This document shows, piece by piece, positions 1 to 7,990 of a stretch of DNA of 40,506 bases. The notes beneath the pieces are model-generated. The model searched no databases and was not told the DNA's origin. It saw only the letters and a program-made list of their open reading frames with translations. The stretch lies in NCBI GenBank assembly GCA_028871555.1, contig JAGWNA010000021.1, positions 1 to 40,506 on the forward strand. The letters run 5' to 3'. Positions within the stretch are counted from its first letter, which is position 1, and each line of letters opens with the position of its first letter. The translations under genes were made by a program, and so were the position numbers. The stretch is from Lysobacteraceae bacterium. Lineage in GTDB: Bacteria > Pseudomonadota > Gammaproteobacteria > Xanthomonadales > Rhodanobacteraceae.

Positions 1-466
1 CGTACGGATGCACCAGCACCGCACCGGTGGCGCGCTGCACCTCGGCGGCGGCGGCCTCGCGCGCGGCCTGGGTCGGCGCGCAGCGGTGCAGGATCGCCCC
101 CGCGCGTTCGATCGCCTCGACCTTCGCCCGCACCGCACCCTCCGGCACCACGACGTGGGCGGCGATGCCGCGGGTGGCCGCGGCCAGCGCCAGCGCGGTG
201 CCGTGATTGCCCGAGGAATGCGTGACCACGCCCTGCGCCGCCTGCGCCTCGGTCAGCGCCCACACCGCATTGCAGGCACCGCGGAACTTGAACGCGCCGC
301 CACGCTGCAGGTTCTCGCATTTGAAGTGCAGTTCGGCGCCGACCAGCGCATCCAGCGCGACACTGCGCAGTACCGGCGTCACCCAGGCATGGGGCGCGAT
401 GCGCGCCGCGGCGTCGCGGATCTGCGCAATGCCGGGCAATGCCGCCGTTGCCGGGGAGGCGCTCAT
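1..466 (-). CDS. PLP-dependent threonine/serine dehydratase (3' part outside window)
   Basis: Only the first 155 codons are visible; the gene runs off the left edge. Reading leftward from ATG at 466, the protein has the fold-type II PLP enzyme signature: GAFKFRGA with the Schiff-base lysine at residue 60, and SSGNHG at residues 84-89, which binds the cofactor phosphate. These motifs, and the preceding HFKCENLQ, fit the threonine dehydratase/serine racemase branch, cytosolic enzymes that deaminate or racemise threonine or serine. The start codon overlaps the stop of the upstream aldose epimerase gene (ATGA at 466-463), so the two are very likely co-transcribed and translationally coupled. Biosynthetic IlvA, catabolic TdcB-type and serine racemase cannot be separated without the C-terminal half, where an ACT-like domain would decide. 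Family is secure; substrate is inferred. Confidence 0.85.
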   Translation of the reverse strand, partial: MSASPATAALPGIAQIRDAAARIAPHAWVTPVLRSVALDALVGAELHFKCENLQRGGAFKFRGACNAVWALTEAQAAQGVVTHSSGNHGTALALAAATRGIAAHVVVPEGAVRAKVEAIERAGAILHRCAPTQAAREAAAAEVQRATGAVLVHPY

Positions 467-1476
467 GGCAGTTCGACCTCGATGCCGCAACGGAAGCTGC
501 GTTCGGCACCCGGCAAGAGGCGGATCGCCTCGGCGCAGTCGGCGCGGTTGAAGGCATCGGCCATGCATTCCATCGGCTCCAGCGCGATCGCGCGGCGCGC
601 ATCCCGGCTCACCGTGTCGGCGGTGAACGCATGCATCACGCCGCGCTCCTGCCACACCGCGAGGCCCAGCCCGCTGGCCGGATCGCGCAGGCGGGTGCGG
701 ATGCGTCCGTCCCGGTCGGCCGCCAGATCGGCATAGCTCTGGTCGAGGATGCTGTCGCCGATCGGCCGCGGCTGGCGGAAGTCCAGCGCCGGGGCGTCGT
801 CCAGCGCCACGTATGCCGCCGCGCCGGGCAGCGGGATCAGGTTGGCGTCGGTGCGGATCAGCGTCTGCGCGGGAATCTGCAGTTGCCAGCCGGCGATGCG
901 GCTGTCGGTCGACCCGCTCGCGGACAGCCGGAAATACGGATGCCAGCCGAAGAAACACGGCGCCGCACTGTCGCCGACATTGCGCATCGCCGCTTCCAGC
1001 GTGACGCCGCCGGCGTCCAGCGTGAACGTCACGCCGAGGTCGATCGCGTGCGGGTAGCCGGGCTGCGGACGAATCGCCGACGAGGTCAGGCTCACGCTGG
1101 CATGCCGCGCGTCCGCGGTCAGCGCGGCGATGGCGAAATCGGCATCCCGCACGAAGCCGTGCCGGCTGGCCCGTCCGGCAGCGCCGACGCCGGGCTGCAG
1201 ATCCTGCGCGCGGCCGTCGAACGCATAGCGCGCATCGTCGATGCGGCCGGCAAACGGCACCATGACCGCGAAGCGCGAGCCCGGCCGCGTGCCCACCTCG
1301 GCGGCGTCGCGATAGCCGTCGGCCAGATCGTGCTCGACGCCGTTCGCCCACACCTCGAAGCTGAGCAGCGCGGCGCCATGCGGTGCGATGCGCAATCGCC
1401 GCCGGTCCTGGTGATCGGTCAAGATCACGATGCCCTGCTCACCCAGCCGGGCTTGCTCCGCGGTGTAGCGCATCAT
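463..1476 (-). CDS. Aldose 1-epimerase (mutarotase) family protein
   Basis: A 337-residue protein of the galactose mutarotase-like superfamily, which interconverts alpha and beta anomers of aldoses in the cytoplasm. The expected active-site elements are present in order: RHGFVRD with His106, GWHPYF with His179 (probable general acid) and a glutamate near the C terminus in ALEPME (Glu300, probable general base). Length matches the family (about 300-350). The start is ATG-ATG at 1476, preceded by a purine-rich AGGGAA; the first methionine is kept but the second is equally possible. It is divergent from pepN, with 74 bases between start codons, and overlaps the downstream dehydratase by four bases. 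The sugar substrate is not readable; a role in hexose metabolism or as a glucose-6-phosphate 1-epimerase-like enzyme is possible. Confidence 0.88.
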   Translation of the reverse strand: MMRYTAEQARLGEQGIVILTDHQDRRRLRIAPHGAALLSFEVWANGVEHDLADGYRDAAEVGTRPGSRFAVMVPFAGRIDDARYAFDGRAQDLQPGVGAAGRASRHGFVRDADFAIAALTADARHASVSLTSSAIRPQPGYPHAIDLGVTFTLDAGGVTLEAAMRNVGDSAAPCFFGWHPYFRLSASGSTDSRIAGWQLQIPAQTLIRTDANLIPLPGAAAYVALDDAPALDFRQPRPIGDSILDQSYADLAADRDGRIRTRLRDPASGLGLAVWQERGVMHAFTADTVSRDARRAIALEPMECMADAFNRADCAEAIRLLPGAERSFRCGIEVELP

Positions 1477-1550
1477 CGAATTTCCCTGCCATTAAAGTGC
1501 CCCATGTTATCGTGATCGACCCCCTTACTGACCCCGCGTCGCAATTCGGC

Positions 1551-4214
1551 ATGAATGCACTCCAGGAGCAAGCCCCCGCCCCGATCCGGCTCAGCGACTA
1601 CCGTGCCCCCGCCTGGCGGGTCGCGACGGTCGAGCTGGATTTCGACCTCGGCATCGACAGCAGCGAAGTCGTCGCCCGGCTGCGGCTGCTCGGCGACGCT
1701 GCGCAGCCGTTGCGGCTGGACGGCGAAAACCTCGAACTGCTGTCGATCGCGCTGGACGGCACGCCGTTGCCCGCCACGGCATGGCGCTACGACAACCGCG
1801 TGCTGGAGGTCGACGGCGCCATCGACGGCAGCCTGCTGGAAACCCGCGTGCGCCTGCGTCCGTCGGCCAATACCGCGCTGGAAGGCCTGTACCTTTCCGG
1901 ATCGCACGATGCCGGTTTCCTGCTGACCCAGTGCGAGGCCGAGGGCTTTCGCCACATTACGTTCTTCCCCGACCGGCCGGACGTACAGTCCCGCTACAAC
2001 GTCACCCTGCGTGCCGATCGCGAGCGCTTCCCGGTGCTGCTGGCCGGCGGCAACGCCGATGGCTGCGGCGAGCTGGCCGATGGCCGGCACTGGGCGCGCT
2101 TCGTCGACCCGTTCCCCAAGCCGAGCTACCTGTTCGCCCTGGTTGCCGGCCGGCTGGAAAAAATCGAGCGCGATTACACGACCGCCGACGGCCGCGCGGT
2201 CACGCTGAAGATCTGGGCCGAAGCCGACGTGATCGACCGCTGCCACTACGCGATGGACGCGCTGGAGCGCGCGATGCGCTGGGACGAGCGGAGCTATGGC
2301 CGCAACTACGACCTGGACACGTTCCACATCGTGGCCACCCACGATTTCAACATGGGCGCGATGGAGAACAAGGGCCTCAACATCTTCAACGCCAAGTACC
2401 TGCTGGCCGACCCGGACAGCACGACCGACGACGAATACCGCCACATCGAGGCCGTGGTCGCGCACGAATACTTCCACAACTGGAGCGGCAACCGCGTCAC
2501 CTGCCGCGACTGGTTCCAGCTTTCGCTGAAGGAGGGGCTCACCGTCTTCCGCGAGCAGAGCTTCTCGGCCGACATGAATTCCGCGCCGCTGAAGCGCATC
2601 GAGGATGTGGCCCTGCTGCGCCGCGCGCAGTTCCCCGAGGACGCCGGCCCGCTGGCGCATCCGGTGCGCCCCGCGCTGTACAGCGAAATCAACAATTTCT
2701 ACACCGCCACCGTGTACGAGAAAGGCGCCGAACTGGTGCGCATGCTCGCCGGCAGTCTTGGCAAGGACGGCTTCCGGCGAGGCATGGACCTGTACTTCGA
2801 GCGGCATGATGGCCGCGCCGCCACGCTGGAGGATTTCCTGGATGCGCTGGGCGACGCCAACCGGATCAAGCTGACGGCGTACCTGCGCTGGTATGCGCAG
2901 GCCGGCACGCCGCGACTGCGCGCACGCGGCCATTACGATGCGGCACGGCGCGAGTACACGCTCACGCTGAGCCAGCACAGCACCACGCGCGCCGAGCACG
3001 AACCCAAGCCGCCGCTGCCGATCCCGGTCAAACTGGCGCTGTTTTCGCAGCGCGGCACCCTGTTGCCGTTGCATCTGGACGGCCAGGCATCGCCGCCGGC
3101 GGGCGAACCCGGCACCGCGTACGAACGCGTCATCGTGCTGGCGCGCACCGAGCAGAGCTTCGTGTTCAGCGGCATCGCCGCCGCGCCGGTTCCTTCCCTG
3201 CTGCGCGGATTCTCCGCGCCGGTGATCCTGGAATACGCCTACACGCCGGGCGAACTGGCGCTGTTGCTGCGCCATGATCCCGACGGTTTCAACCGCTGGG
3301 AGGCGGGCCAGCAACTCGCCGCGCAGGCATACGAGAACCTGCGCGACGGCAGCGCATCCGATGCCTTGCGCGCCTGGTGCGACGCGCTGGTTTCGCTGTT
3401 CGACGATGGAGCCGTCGACGACGCTCTGCTGGCCGACCTGCTGACCCCGCCGGGCGAGATCGAACTGGCCGAGCGCGAGAATACGGTCGATCCGCAGCGC
3501 ATCCATGCGCTGCGCCAGGATCTGCAGCAACGCCTGGCTGCGCGCATCGGCCCCGCCGCCCTGCATCGGCGCTATAACTCGCTGGCCGCGCATGCCAACG
3601 CGGCGATCGACGCCACCAGCCAGGCCCACCGCCGACTCAAGTCCCGCGTACTGGAATTGCTGGATCTGGTCGACCGCGCGAGCGCCCAGACTTTGGCCTG
3701 GGCGCAATACCAGCATGCCCCCGGCATGACCGACCGGCTCGCCGCACTCGGCATCCTGGTGCGCGGCAACGCCCCGCAGGCCGCACCGGCATTGCTCCAT
3801 TACCGCGAACGCTATGCCGACAACGCGCTGGCGCTGAACAAGTGGTTTGCCGTGCAGGCGCAATTGCCGGGCGAAGCCGCGCTGGATCGAGTGCTTATGC
3901 TGGAAAACGCCGCCGCATTCACCCTGAAGAACCCGAACCGGGTGCATGCCCTGCTGGGCACCTTCGTGCGCAGCAATCCCAGCGGCTTCCATCGCGCCGA
4001 CGGCGCCGGCTATCGATTCCTGGCGCAGCGGCTGGTCACGCTGGACGCGCTCAATCCGCAGGTGGCGGCGCGCCTAGCCACGGCCTTCAACGGCTGGCAG
4101 CGGCTGGAACCGCTACGCCGCGATGCCGCCCATGCGGCGATCGGCGAATTGGCGCGGCACGGCGGGCTGTCCCGCAACATGGCCGAAATCATCGATGGCG
4201 TGTTGAATCACTGA
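1551..4214 (+). CDS. pepN: Aminopeptidase N (M1 zinc metallopeptidase)
   Basis: An 887-residue cytosolic aminopeptidase of the M1 family, close in length to E. coli PepN (870). It removes N-terminal residues from peptides late in protein turnover. The exopeptidase motif GAMEN lies at residues 269-273. The zinc site is HEYFH at 305-309 with the third ligand Glu328 in LKEGLTVF, giving the same spacing as in E. coli. The C-terminal 440 residues form the helical domain typical of PepN. The reading frame is open upstream to 1383, but that part overlaps the divergent epimerase gene. ATG at 1551 gives an N terminus (MNALQEQ, then SDYRAPAW) that matches the family start; GTG at 1497 or 1512 is less likely. 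No clear Shine-Dalgarno sequence is visible before 1551. Confidence 0.95.
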   Translation: MNALQEQAPAPIRLSDYRAPAWRVATVELDFDLGIDSSEVVARLRLLGDAAQPLRLDGENLELLSIALDGTPLPATAWRYDNRVLEVDGAIDGSLLETRVRLRPSANTALEGLYLSGSHDAGFLLTQCEAEGFRHITFFPDRPDVQSRYNVTLRADRERFPVLLAGGNADGCGELADGRHWARFVDPFPKPSYLFALVAGRLEKIERDYTTADGRAVTLKIWAEADVIDRCHYAMDALERAMRWDERSYGRNYDLDTFHIVATHDFNMGAMENKGLNIFNAKYLLADPDSTTDDEYRHIEAVVAHEYFHNWSGNRVTCRDWFQLSLKEGLTVFREQSFSADMNSAPLKRIEDVALLRRAQFPEDAGPLAHPVRPALYSEINNFYTATVYEKGAELVRMLAGSLGKDGFRRGMDLYFERHDGRAATLEDFLDALGDANRIKLTAYLRWYAQAGTPRLRARGHYDAARREYTLTLSQHSTTRAEHEPKPPLPIPVKLALFSQRGTLLPLHLDGQASPPAGEPGTAYERVIVLARTEQSFVFSGIAAAPVPSLLRGFSAPVILEYAYTPGELALLLRHDPDGFNRWEAGQQLAAQAYENLRDGSASDALRAWCDALVSLFDDGAVDDALLADLLTPPGEIELAERENTVDPQRIHALRQDLQQRLAARIGPAALHRRYNSLAAHANAAIDATSQAHRRLKSRVLELLDLVDRASAQTLAWAQYQHAPGMTDRLAALGILVRGNAPQAAPALLHYRERYADNALALNKWFAVQAQLPGEAALDRVLMLENAAAFTLKNPNRVHALLGTFVRSNPSGFHRADGAGYRFLAQRLVTLDALNPQVAARLATAFNGWQRLEPLRRDAAHAAIGELARHGGLSRNMAEIIDGVLNH

Positions 4215-4222
4215 GCAGCGCT

Positions 4223-4244
4223 CCCGCCCTGCCGGCAGGGCGGG
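4223..4244. terminator. Perfect 22-bp palindrome between convergent genes, probable bidirectional terminator
   Basis: A perfect GC-rich palindrome (arms CCCGCCCTGCC and GGCAGGGCGGG) starts nine bases after the pepN stop and lies between pepN and the convergent 61-codon gene. It has no T-run on either side, so intrinsic termination would be weak; it may instead protect 3' ends. Confidence 0.4.
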
Positions 4245-4390
4245 GCCCATCGACCGGCCCGTGGCTTGGTCGCCTGCATGCTGGGAGAGGGCGGGAAGGC
4301 GCTCCTGATCCGGGGCGCCGCCGGCACCGGGCTGCGCCTGTGCCGGTTCGACCTGCGCACTGCCCGTTCGCTTCGGAAATCTGCCGCGGT

Positions 4391-4576
4391 TCAGACGGCC
4401 AGATGGTTCAATGCTTCGAGCAAGCTGCTCATGCGCGACTCGAGCCGCGGCTGCAGCACGAGGCGTTGCTTCTCATCGTGCTCGCTCAGGCACTCCATCG
4501 CCATTTCAACCTGACCCAGCTCGATCAGCAGATCGTGATGCGGATAGACCGGTTCGAAATCGAAACTCATGTCCAT
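4391..4576 (-). CDS. Small conserved-looking hypothetical protein (61 aa)
   Basis: I do not recognise this protein. It is 61 residues, acidic, with no signal peptide and no membrane segment. It starts MDMSFDFEPVYPHHDLL and continues as a probable amphipathic helix rich in Glu, Leu and Met. Support for it being real: a strong Shine-Dalgarno (AGAGGGA, about 7 bases before the ATG at 4576), a leader with no competing gene on either strand, GC-rich third codon positions, and a CRP/Clp-like palindrome about 70 bases upstream. It is convergent with pepN and separated from it by a palindrome. Its helix could mediate a protein contact, but no function can be assigned. The main alternative is a chance open frame; the good ribosome-binding site makes that less likely. 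Confidence 0.55.
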   Translation of the reverse strand: MDMSFDFEPVYPHHDLLIELGQVEMAMECLSEHDEKQRLVLQPRLESRMSSLLEALNHLAV

Positions 4577-4643
4577 GACGTATCCCTCTTCTTTCTTGTT
4601 GATAACCAGGGGAATGCAACGGGCATGCCAACGGGCGCCAGAC

Positions 4644-4659
4644 CGTGATGTCGATCACA
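4644..4659. promoter_or_regulatory. CRP/Clp-like binding site
   Basis: CGTGA-N6-TCACA matches the CRP-family consensus TGTGA-N6-TCACA at nine of ten positions. In Xanthomonadales the homologue is Clp, which recognises the same sequence. The site sits about 70 bases upstream of the 61-codon minus-strand gene and about 130 bases before the hairpin series on the plus strand, so it could act in either direction. Confidence 0.5.
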
Positions 4660-4791
4660 CAATTGCCGCTGCGCGGCAACGGCTACCGCTGACCAGCATG
4701 AATTTCAATTTCAGTCACTGCCTGTTCACGCGCGCCGGGTAACCATCGGGACGCATGGCGTTCTTGGCGGCCAGTCGCCGATATTCCGGTT

Positions 4792-4854
4792 TCTGGCGCT
4801 CGGCAATACGGTCATCCTGGATTCCCCCTGTTCCTGAGACCGCCGAGCGCCAGA
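4792..4854. repeat. 13-bp perfect inverted repeat with 37-base loop
   Basis: Arms TCTGGCGCTCGGC (4792-4804) and its exact complement at 4842-4854 enclose 37 bases. The long loop and missing T-run argue against an ordinary terminator. It is followed within seven bases by a second perfect hairpin, so the two may be parts of one structured RNA. Confidence 0.5.
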
Positions 4855-4860
4855 TCTGTC

Positions 4861-4904
4861 AAACACGAGGCCCCGCAGCCAGAAGGCCGCGGGGCCTCGT
4901 GTTT
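4861..4904. terminator. Strong 16-bp hairpin, possible bidirectional terminator
   Basis: AAACACGAGGCCCCGC (4861-4876) pairs perfectly with 4889-4904, and GCC/GGC near the loop extends the stem to an AGAA tetraloop. The plus-strand 3' arm ends GTGTTT and the minus-strand arm also ends GTGTTT, so either strand has a short U run. No annotated gene ends just upstream on either strand. Confidence 0.5.
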
Positions 4905-4921
4905 GCGGCCGCGCAAAAGAC

Positions 4922-4950
4922 GACGGCACCCAACGGGTGCCGTCTTGCTT
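4922..4950. terminator. 10-bp hairpin followed by pyrimidine-rich tract
   Basis: GACGGCACCC (4922-4931) pairs with 4935-4944 around a three-base loop and is followed by TTGCTTCCTTT on the plus strand. On the minus strand the same stem is followed by GTCTTTTG, so it could terminate in either direction. It stands only 17 bases after the previous hairpin. Confidence 0.5.
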
Positions 4951-5139
4951 CCTTTCCCGGTGCACGATCGAACCCCTGTCCGCTCGATCTCGGCGCGCAT
5001 GACGTGCAGCACCTGCCCGCGAAAGTGCAGAATGCCGCAAGCAGGTTGCGTGCCAGCCTCCGCGGACCGGCTTGCCAACGACCGGGAGCGCTACCATAGC
5101 GCCCTGTTTTGTCACCTTTTGCACCGCCAGGGCAGTTCC

Positions 5140-7017
5140 ATGCACCATCCGACCCATTACGACGTCATCGTGATCGGCGGCGGCCACGCCGGCACCGAGG
5201 CGGCTCTGGCAGCCGCACGTTGCGGCGTGCGCACGCTGCTGCTCAGCCACAACATCGAGACGATCGGCCAGATGAGCTGCAACCCGGCGATCGGCGGCAT
5301 CGGCAAGGGCCATCTGGTCAAGGAGATCGACGCGCTGGGCGGCGCGATGGCACGCGCCGCCGACCGCGCCGGCATCCAGTGGCGTACCCTGAATGCCTCG
5401 AAGGGTCCTGCCGTGCGCGCCACCCGCTGCCAGGCCGACCGCACGTTGTACAAGGCGGCGATCCGCCGGATCGTGGAGTCCCAGCCGAACCTGCAATGGT
5501 TCCAGCAGGCGGTGGACGACCTGGTCATCGAGAACGGCCGCGTCACCGGCGTCGTCACGCAAATGGGCCTGTCGTTCCGTGCGCACACCGTGGTGCTCAC
5601 CGCCGGCACCTTCCTCGCCGGCCGGATCCACATCGGTCCCGCGCAATACGCAGGGGGCCGCGCCGGTGACCCGCCGGCCAGCGCGCTGGCTTCAAGGCTG
5701 CGCGAGCTGCCGCTGGCGGCCGACCGGCTGAAGACCGGCACGCCGCCGCGCATCGACCGGCGCAGCATCGATTTCAGCGATCTGGAAGAACAGCCCGGCG
5801 ACGCGCCGGCAGCGGTGTTTTCCTACCTCGGCACGCGCGATGAACACCCGCGCCAGGTCAGTTGCTGGATCACCCACACCAGCGAGCGCACGCACGAGCT
5901 GATCCGCGGCGCACTGGATCGCTCGCCGCTGTACACCGGGCAGATCGAGGGTGTCGGCCCGCGCTACTGCCCGTCGATCGAGGACAAGGTGGTGCGGTTC
6001 GCGGAGAAGTCCTCGCACCAGATCTTCATCGAACCGGAGGGTCTGGATACGTTCGAGATCTATCCGAACGGCATCTCCACCTCGCTGCCGTATGACGTGC
6101 AACTGGAGTTGGTGCATTCGATCAAGGGTTTCGAAAACGCGCATATCACCCGCCCCGGCTACGCGATCGAATACGACTATTTCGATCCACGCGGCCTGCA
6201 GCCGTGGCTGGAAACCAAGGCGATTCCGGGCCTGTACTTCGCCGGCCAGATCAACGGTACCACCGGCTACGAGGAAGCCGCCGCGCAGGGGCTGATCGCG
6301 GGCCTGAACGCCGCGCTCGCCGTGCAAGGCAAGGCACCGTGGTATCCCCGCCGCGACGAGGCCTACGTCGGCGTGCTGATCGACGACCTCACCAGCAACG
6401 GCACGATCGAGCCGTATCGCATGTTCACCTCGCGCGCCGAATACCGGCTGCATCTGCGCGAAGACAACGCCGATCTGCGCCTTACCGAGATCGGCCATCG
6501 GCTGGGCGTGGTACCGCAGGCACGCCACGATGCCTTGCAGCTCAAGCGCGAAACGGTCGAACGCGAAATGCAGCGCCTGCGTGCGCTGTGGGCGACGCCG
6601 GGCAACGCGCTGGGCGCCGCGATCGAGCGCCAGCTCGGCATCGCGGTGAGCCGCGAGACCCGCGTGCTGGACTTGCTGCGCCGGCCGGAACTGGACTACG
6701 CCACGCTCACCGCCGTCGCCGAACTCGGCCCTGCCGTGGCACGCGAGGATGTCGCGGCGCAGGTCGAAGTGCAGGTCAAATACGCCGGTTACCTGGAGCG
6801 CCAGCGCGAGGAAGTCGAACGCCAGCGCCGCCACGAGCACACGTCGATCCCCGCCGGCTTCGATTACGACAAGGTGCGCGGGCTATCGGCCGAAGTGCTG
6901 CTCAAGCTCAAGCGCACGCGACCGGCCACACTGGGCCAGGCCGCGCGCGTCAGCGGCGTCACGCCGGCCGCAATCTCGCTGCTGCTGGTGCATCTGAAGC
7001 GCCGCGACGCGGCCTGA
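5140..7017 (+). CDS. mnmG: tRNA uridine-5-carboxymethylaminomethyl(34) synthesis enzyme MnmG
   Basis: A 625-residue FAD protein (E. coli MnmG/GidA has 629). With MnmE it adds the (carboxymethyl)aminomethyl group to the wobble uridine of certain tRNAs, using methylenetetrahydrofolate, FAD and NADH. The N-terminal dinucleotide-binding loop GGGHAG is at residues 13-18, followed by the family signature [13 protein letters not shown]. The functionally important cysteine in RYCPSIEDK falls at residue 277, the same number as in E. coli. The C-terminal helical region ([10 protein letters not shown], then [14 protein letters not shown]) that contacts MnmE and tRNA is complete. Start: ATG at 5140 gives the standard N terminus; the open frame continues upstream to 4903 but that part is the structured leader. 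No mnmE, rsmG or parAB genes are nearby, unlike the classical origin-region arrangement. Confidence 0.97.
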   Translation: MHHPTHYDVIVIGGGHAGTEAALAAARCGVRTLLLSHNIETIGQMSCNPAIGGIGKGHLVKEIDALGGAMARAADRAGIQWRTLNASKGPAVRATRCQADRTLYKAAIRRIVESQPNLQWFQQAVDDLVIENGRVTGVVTQMGLSFRAHTVVLTAGTFLAGRIHIGPAQYAGGRAGDPPASALASRLRELPLAADRLKTGTPPRIDRRSIDFSDLEEQPGDAPAAVFSYLGTRDEHPRQVSCWITHTSERTHELIRGALDRSPLYTGQIEGVGPRYCPSIEDKVVRFAEKSSHQIFIEPEGLDTFEIYPNGISTSLPYDVQLELVHSIKGFENAHITRPGYAIEYDYFDPRGLQPWLETKAIPGLYFAGQINGTTGYEEAAAQGLIAGLNAALAVQGKAPWYPRRDEAYVGVLIDDLTSNGTIEPYRMFTSRAEYRLHLREDNADLRLTEIGHRLGVVPQARHDALQLKRETVEREMQRLRALWATPGNALGAAIERQLGIAVSRETRVLDLLRRPELDYATLTAVAELGPAVAREDVAAQVEVQVKYAGYLERQREEVERQRRHEHTSIPAGFDYDKVRGLSAEVLLKLKRTRPATLGQAARVSGVTPAAISLLLVHLKRRDAA

Positions 7018-7076
7018 TGCCCGTATGCAGGCCGGCTCATGGCATCATGCGCACTTCAAGAGCCCGGGGAGCCCGC

Positions 7077-7832
7077 ATGATGGAAATATGGATTGGCCGC
7101 GACGGTGAACGACATGGCCCCTACCCGGAAGATGACGTACGGCAATGGCTGCGGAGCGGCCGGCTGAGCCGCGACGATCTGGCATGGCACGAAGGCCTCG
7201 CCGACTGGCAGCCATTGTCGGTGCTGTTTTCCGACGCCGCCGGCAGCGCACCGGCACCAGGCGTTCCACCGCTGCCGCGGACCACCACGGCCGCACTGGA
7301 GGATTACGCCGGTTTCTGGAAGCGCGTGGCAGCCTATATCCTCGACGCCATCGTCCTGTATTTCCCCAGCCTGCTCATCCAGAAGATGACGGGGGGCGCG
7401 GCGGCCGAAGCGGCGCTGCGAAAGGCGCAGCTGGCTTCGCCCGGCGACCCCCATGCGATGCTGGCGGCGTTCGGCCAATACTACACGTCGATGATGCCGG
7501 CCATGCTGATGATCGCCTTCCTCACGTGGATGTACTTCGCCGTGAGCGAAAGCTCCACCTGGCAAGCCACCGTCGGCAAGCTGGCGCTGGGCATCCGGGT
7601 CACCGATCTGCATGGCGCACGGATCAGCTTTCCGCGTGCACTGGGTCGCTACCCTGCGAAGTATCTCAGTGCGATCATCTTCGGGATCGGCTTCCTGATG
7701 GTGGCTTGGACCCGGCGCAAGCAGGGCCTGCATGACATGATCGCGGGCACGCTGGTGCTCAACGGACGAGCCAGCGAATTCGGCGATGCCAAGCCCGGGA
7801 TTTCCTCCAGCAGCGGGTCGTTCCACGCCTGA
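7077..7832 (+). CDS. GYF-domain and RDD-family membrane protein
   Basis: A 251-residue inner-membrane protein of unknown substrate. Residues 2-53 look like a bacterial GYF_2 domain (start MMEIWIGRDGERHGPY, then the WL and W-Q-P-L positions), a putative protein-protein interaction module. After a proline-rich linker, residues 77-235 form an RDD domain with GFWKRVAAYILDAIV in the first membrane helix, a central hydrophobic helix, GKLALGIRVTD, and a final hydrophobic stretch before KQGLHDMIAGT. RDD proteins are thought to act in transport or ion homeostasis, but the role of this one cannot be read. It starts at ATG-ATG 7077/7080, 59 bases after mnmG, so it may be read through from it. A probable intrinsic terminator follows. 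Confidence 0.85.
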   Translation: MMEIWIGRDGERHGPYPEDDVRQWLRSGRLSRDDLAWHEGLADWQPLSVLFSDAAGSAPAPGVPPLPRTTTAALEDYAGFWKRVAAYILDAIVLYFPSLLIQKMTGGAAAEAALRKAQLASPGDPHAMLAAFGQYYTSMMPAMLMIAFLTWMYFAVSESSTWQATVGKLALGIRVTDLHGARISFPRALGRYPAKYLSAIIFGIGFLMVAWTRRKQGLHDMIAGTLVLNGRASEFGDAKPGISSSSGSFHA

Positions 7833-7847
7833 GCCCTATCTGCATCG

Positions 7848-7881
7848 ACGGCAGCGGAGAAGCACTTCGGCGCCGTTTTTT
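7848..7881 (+). terminator. Probable intrinsic terminator after the RDD gene
   Basis: ACGGC (7848-7852) pairs with GCCGT (7872-7876) with an inner GAA/TTC stem, followed immediately by six T residues. The stem is imperfect but the T-run and position, 15 bases after the RDD stop, fit. Confidence 0.5.
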
Positions 7882-7990
7882 CGTGTCTCGACCGCACCGG
7901 CCCAGGCATGGCGAAGCCAGCCGCCATCTTCGGTTGCCGGATCGTTTTCATCCGGCAGCTGCTGCCGTCGCAAGGAATTGAAAATCATCC

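Larger units (their letters stand above)
4577..5139. other. 563-base structured intergenic region upstream of mnmG
   Basis: The only stretch above 300 bases without a convincing gene. In order it holds a CRP/Clp-like palindrome (4644-4659), a 13-bp inverted repeat with a 37-base loop (4792-4854), a 16-bp perfect hairpin (4861-4904), a 10-bp hairpin (4922-4944), and a weak possible mnmG promoter (TTGCCA at 5072, CATAGC at 5095). Open frames crossing it have composition and endings that suggest they are chance frames. The two strong hairpins have no obvious gene whose transcript they would end, which suggests a small untranslated transcript or a regulated mnmG leader. Confidence 0.6.

Noticed and set aside
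439..1515. Long open frame on the plus strand opposite the epimerase gene
   Set aside because: It is the antisense of a clear mutarotase; its product is Arg/Ala-rich and has no recognisable motif.
1473..3992. 839-codon open frame opposite pepN
   Set aside because: High GC content keeps antisense frames open; pepN has complete zinc and substrate motifs, so this frame is a shadow.
4741..4822. A 33-codon open stretch on the minus strand reading [18 protein letters not shown] and ending at a TGA
   Set aside because: The amino acid pattern looks coding, but no ATG, GTG or TTG starts it in frame and it overlaps the inverted repeat. It may be a remnant, not a gene that can be annotated.
4690..4860. 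Possible 6S RNA (ssrS): GCCGATATT followed by TGGCGCTC resembles part of E. coli 6S RNA
   Set aside because: The 5' and 3' ends do not form the long closing stem of 6S RNA, the expected neighbours (zapA, 5-formyl-THF cyclo-ligase) are missing, and the short matches can arise by chance in GC-rich DNA. Kept only as a generic structured-RNA candidate.
4961..5000. GTTCGATC on the minus strand resembling a tRNA T-loop
   Set aside because: The flanking bases do not form a T stem and no acceptor, D or anticodon arm can be folded around it.
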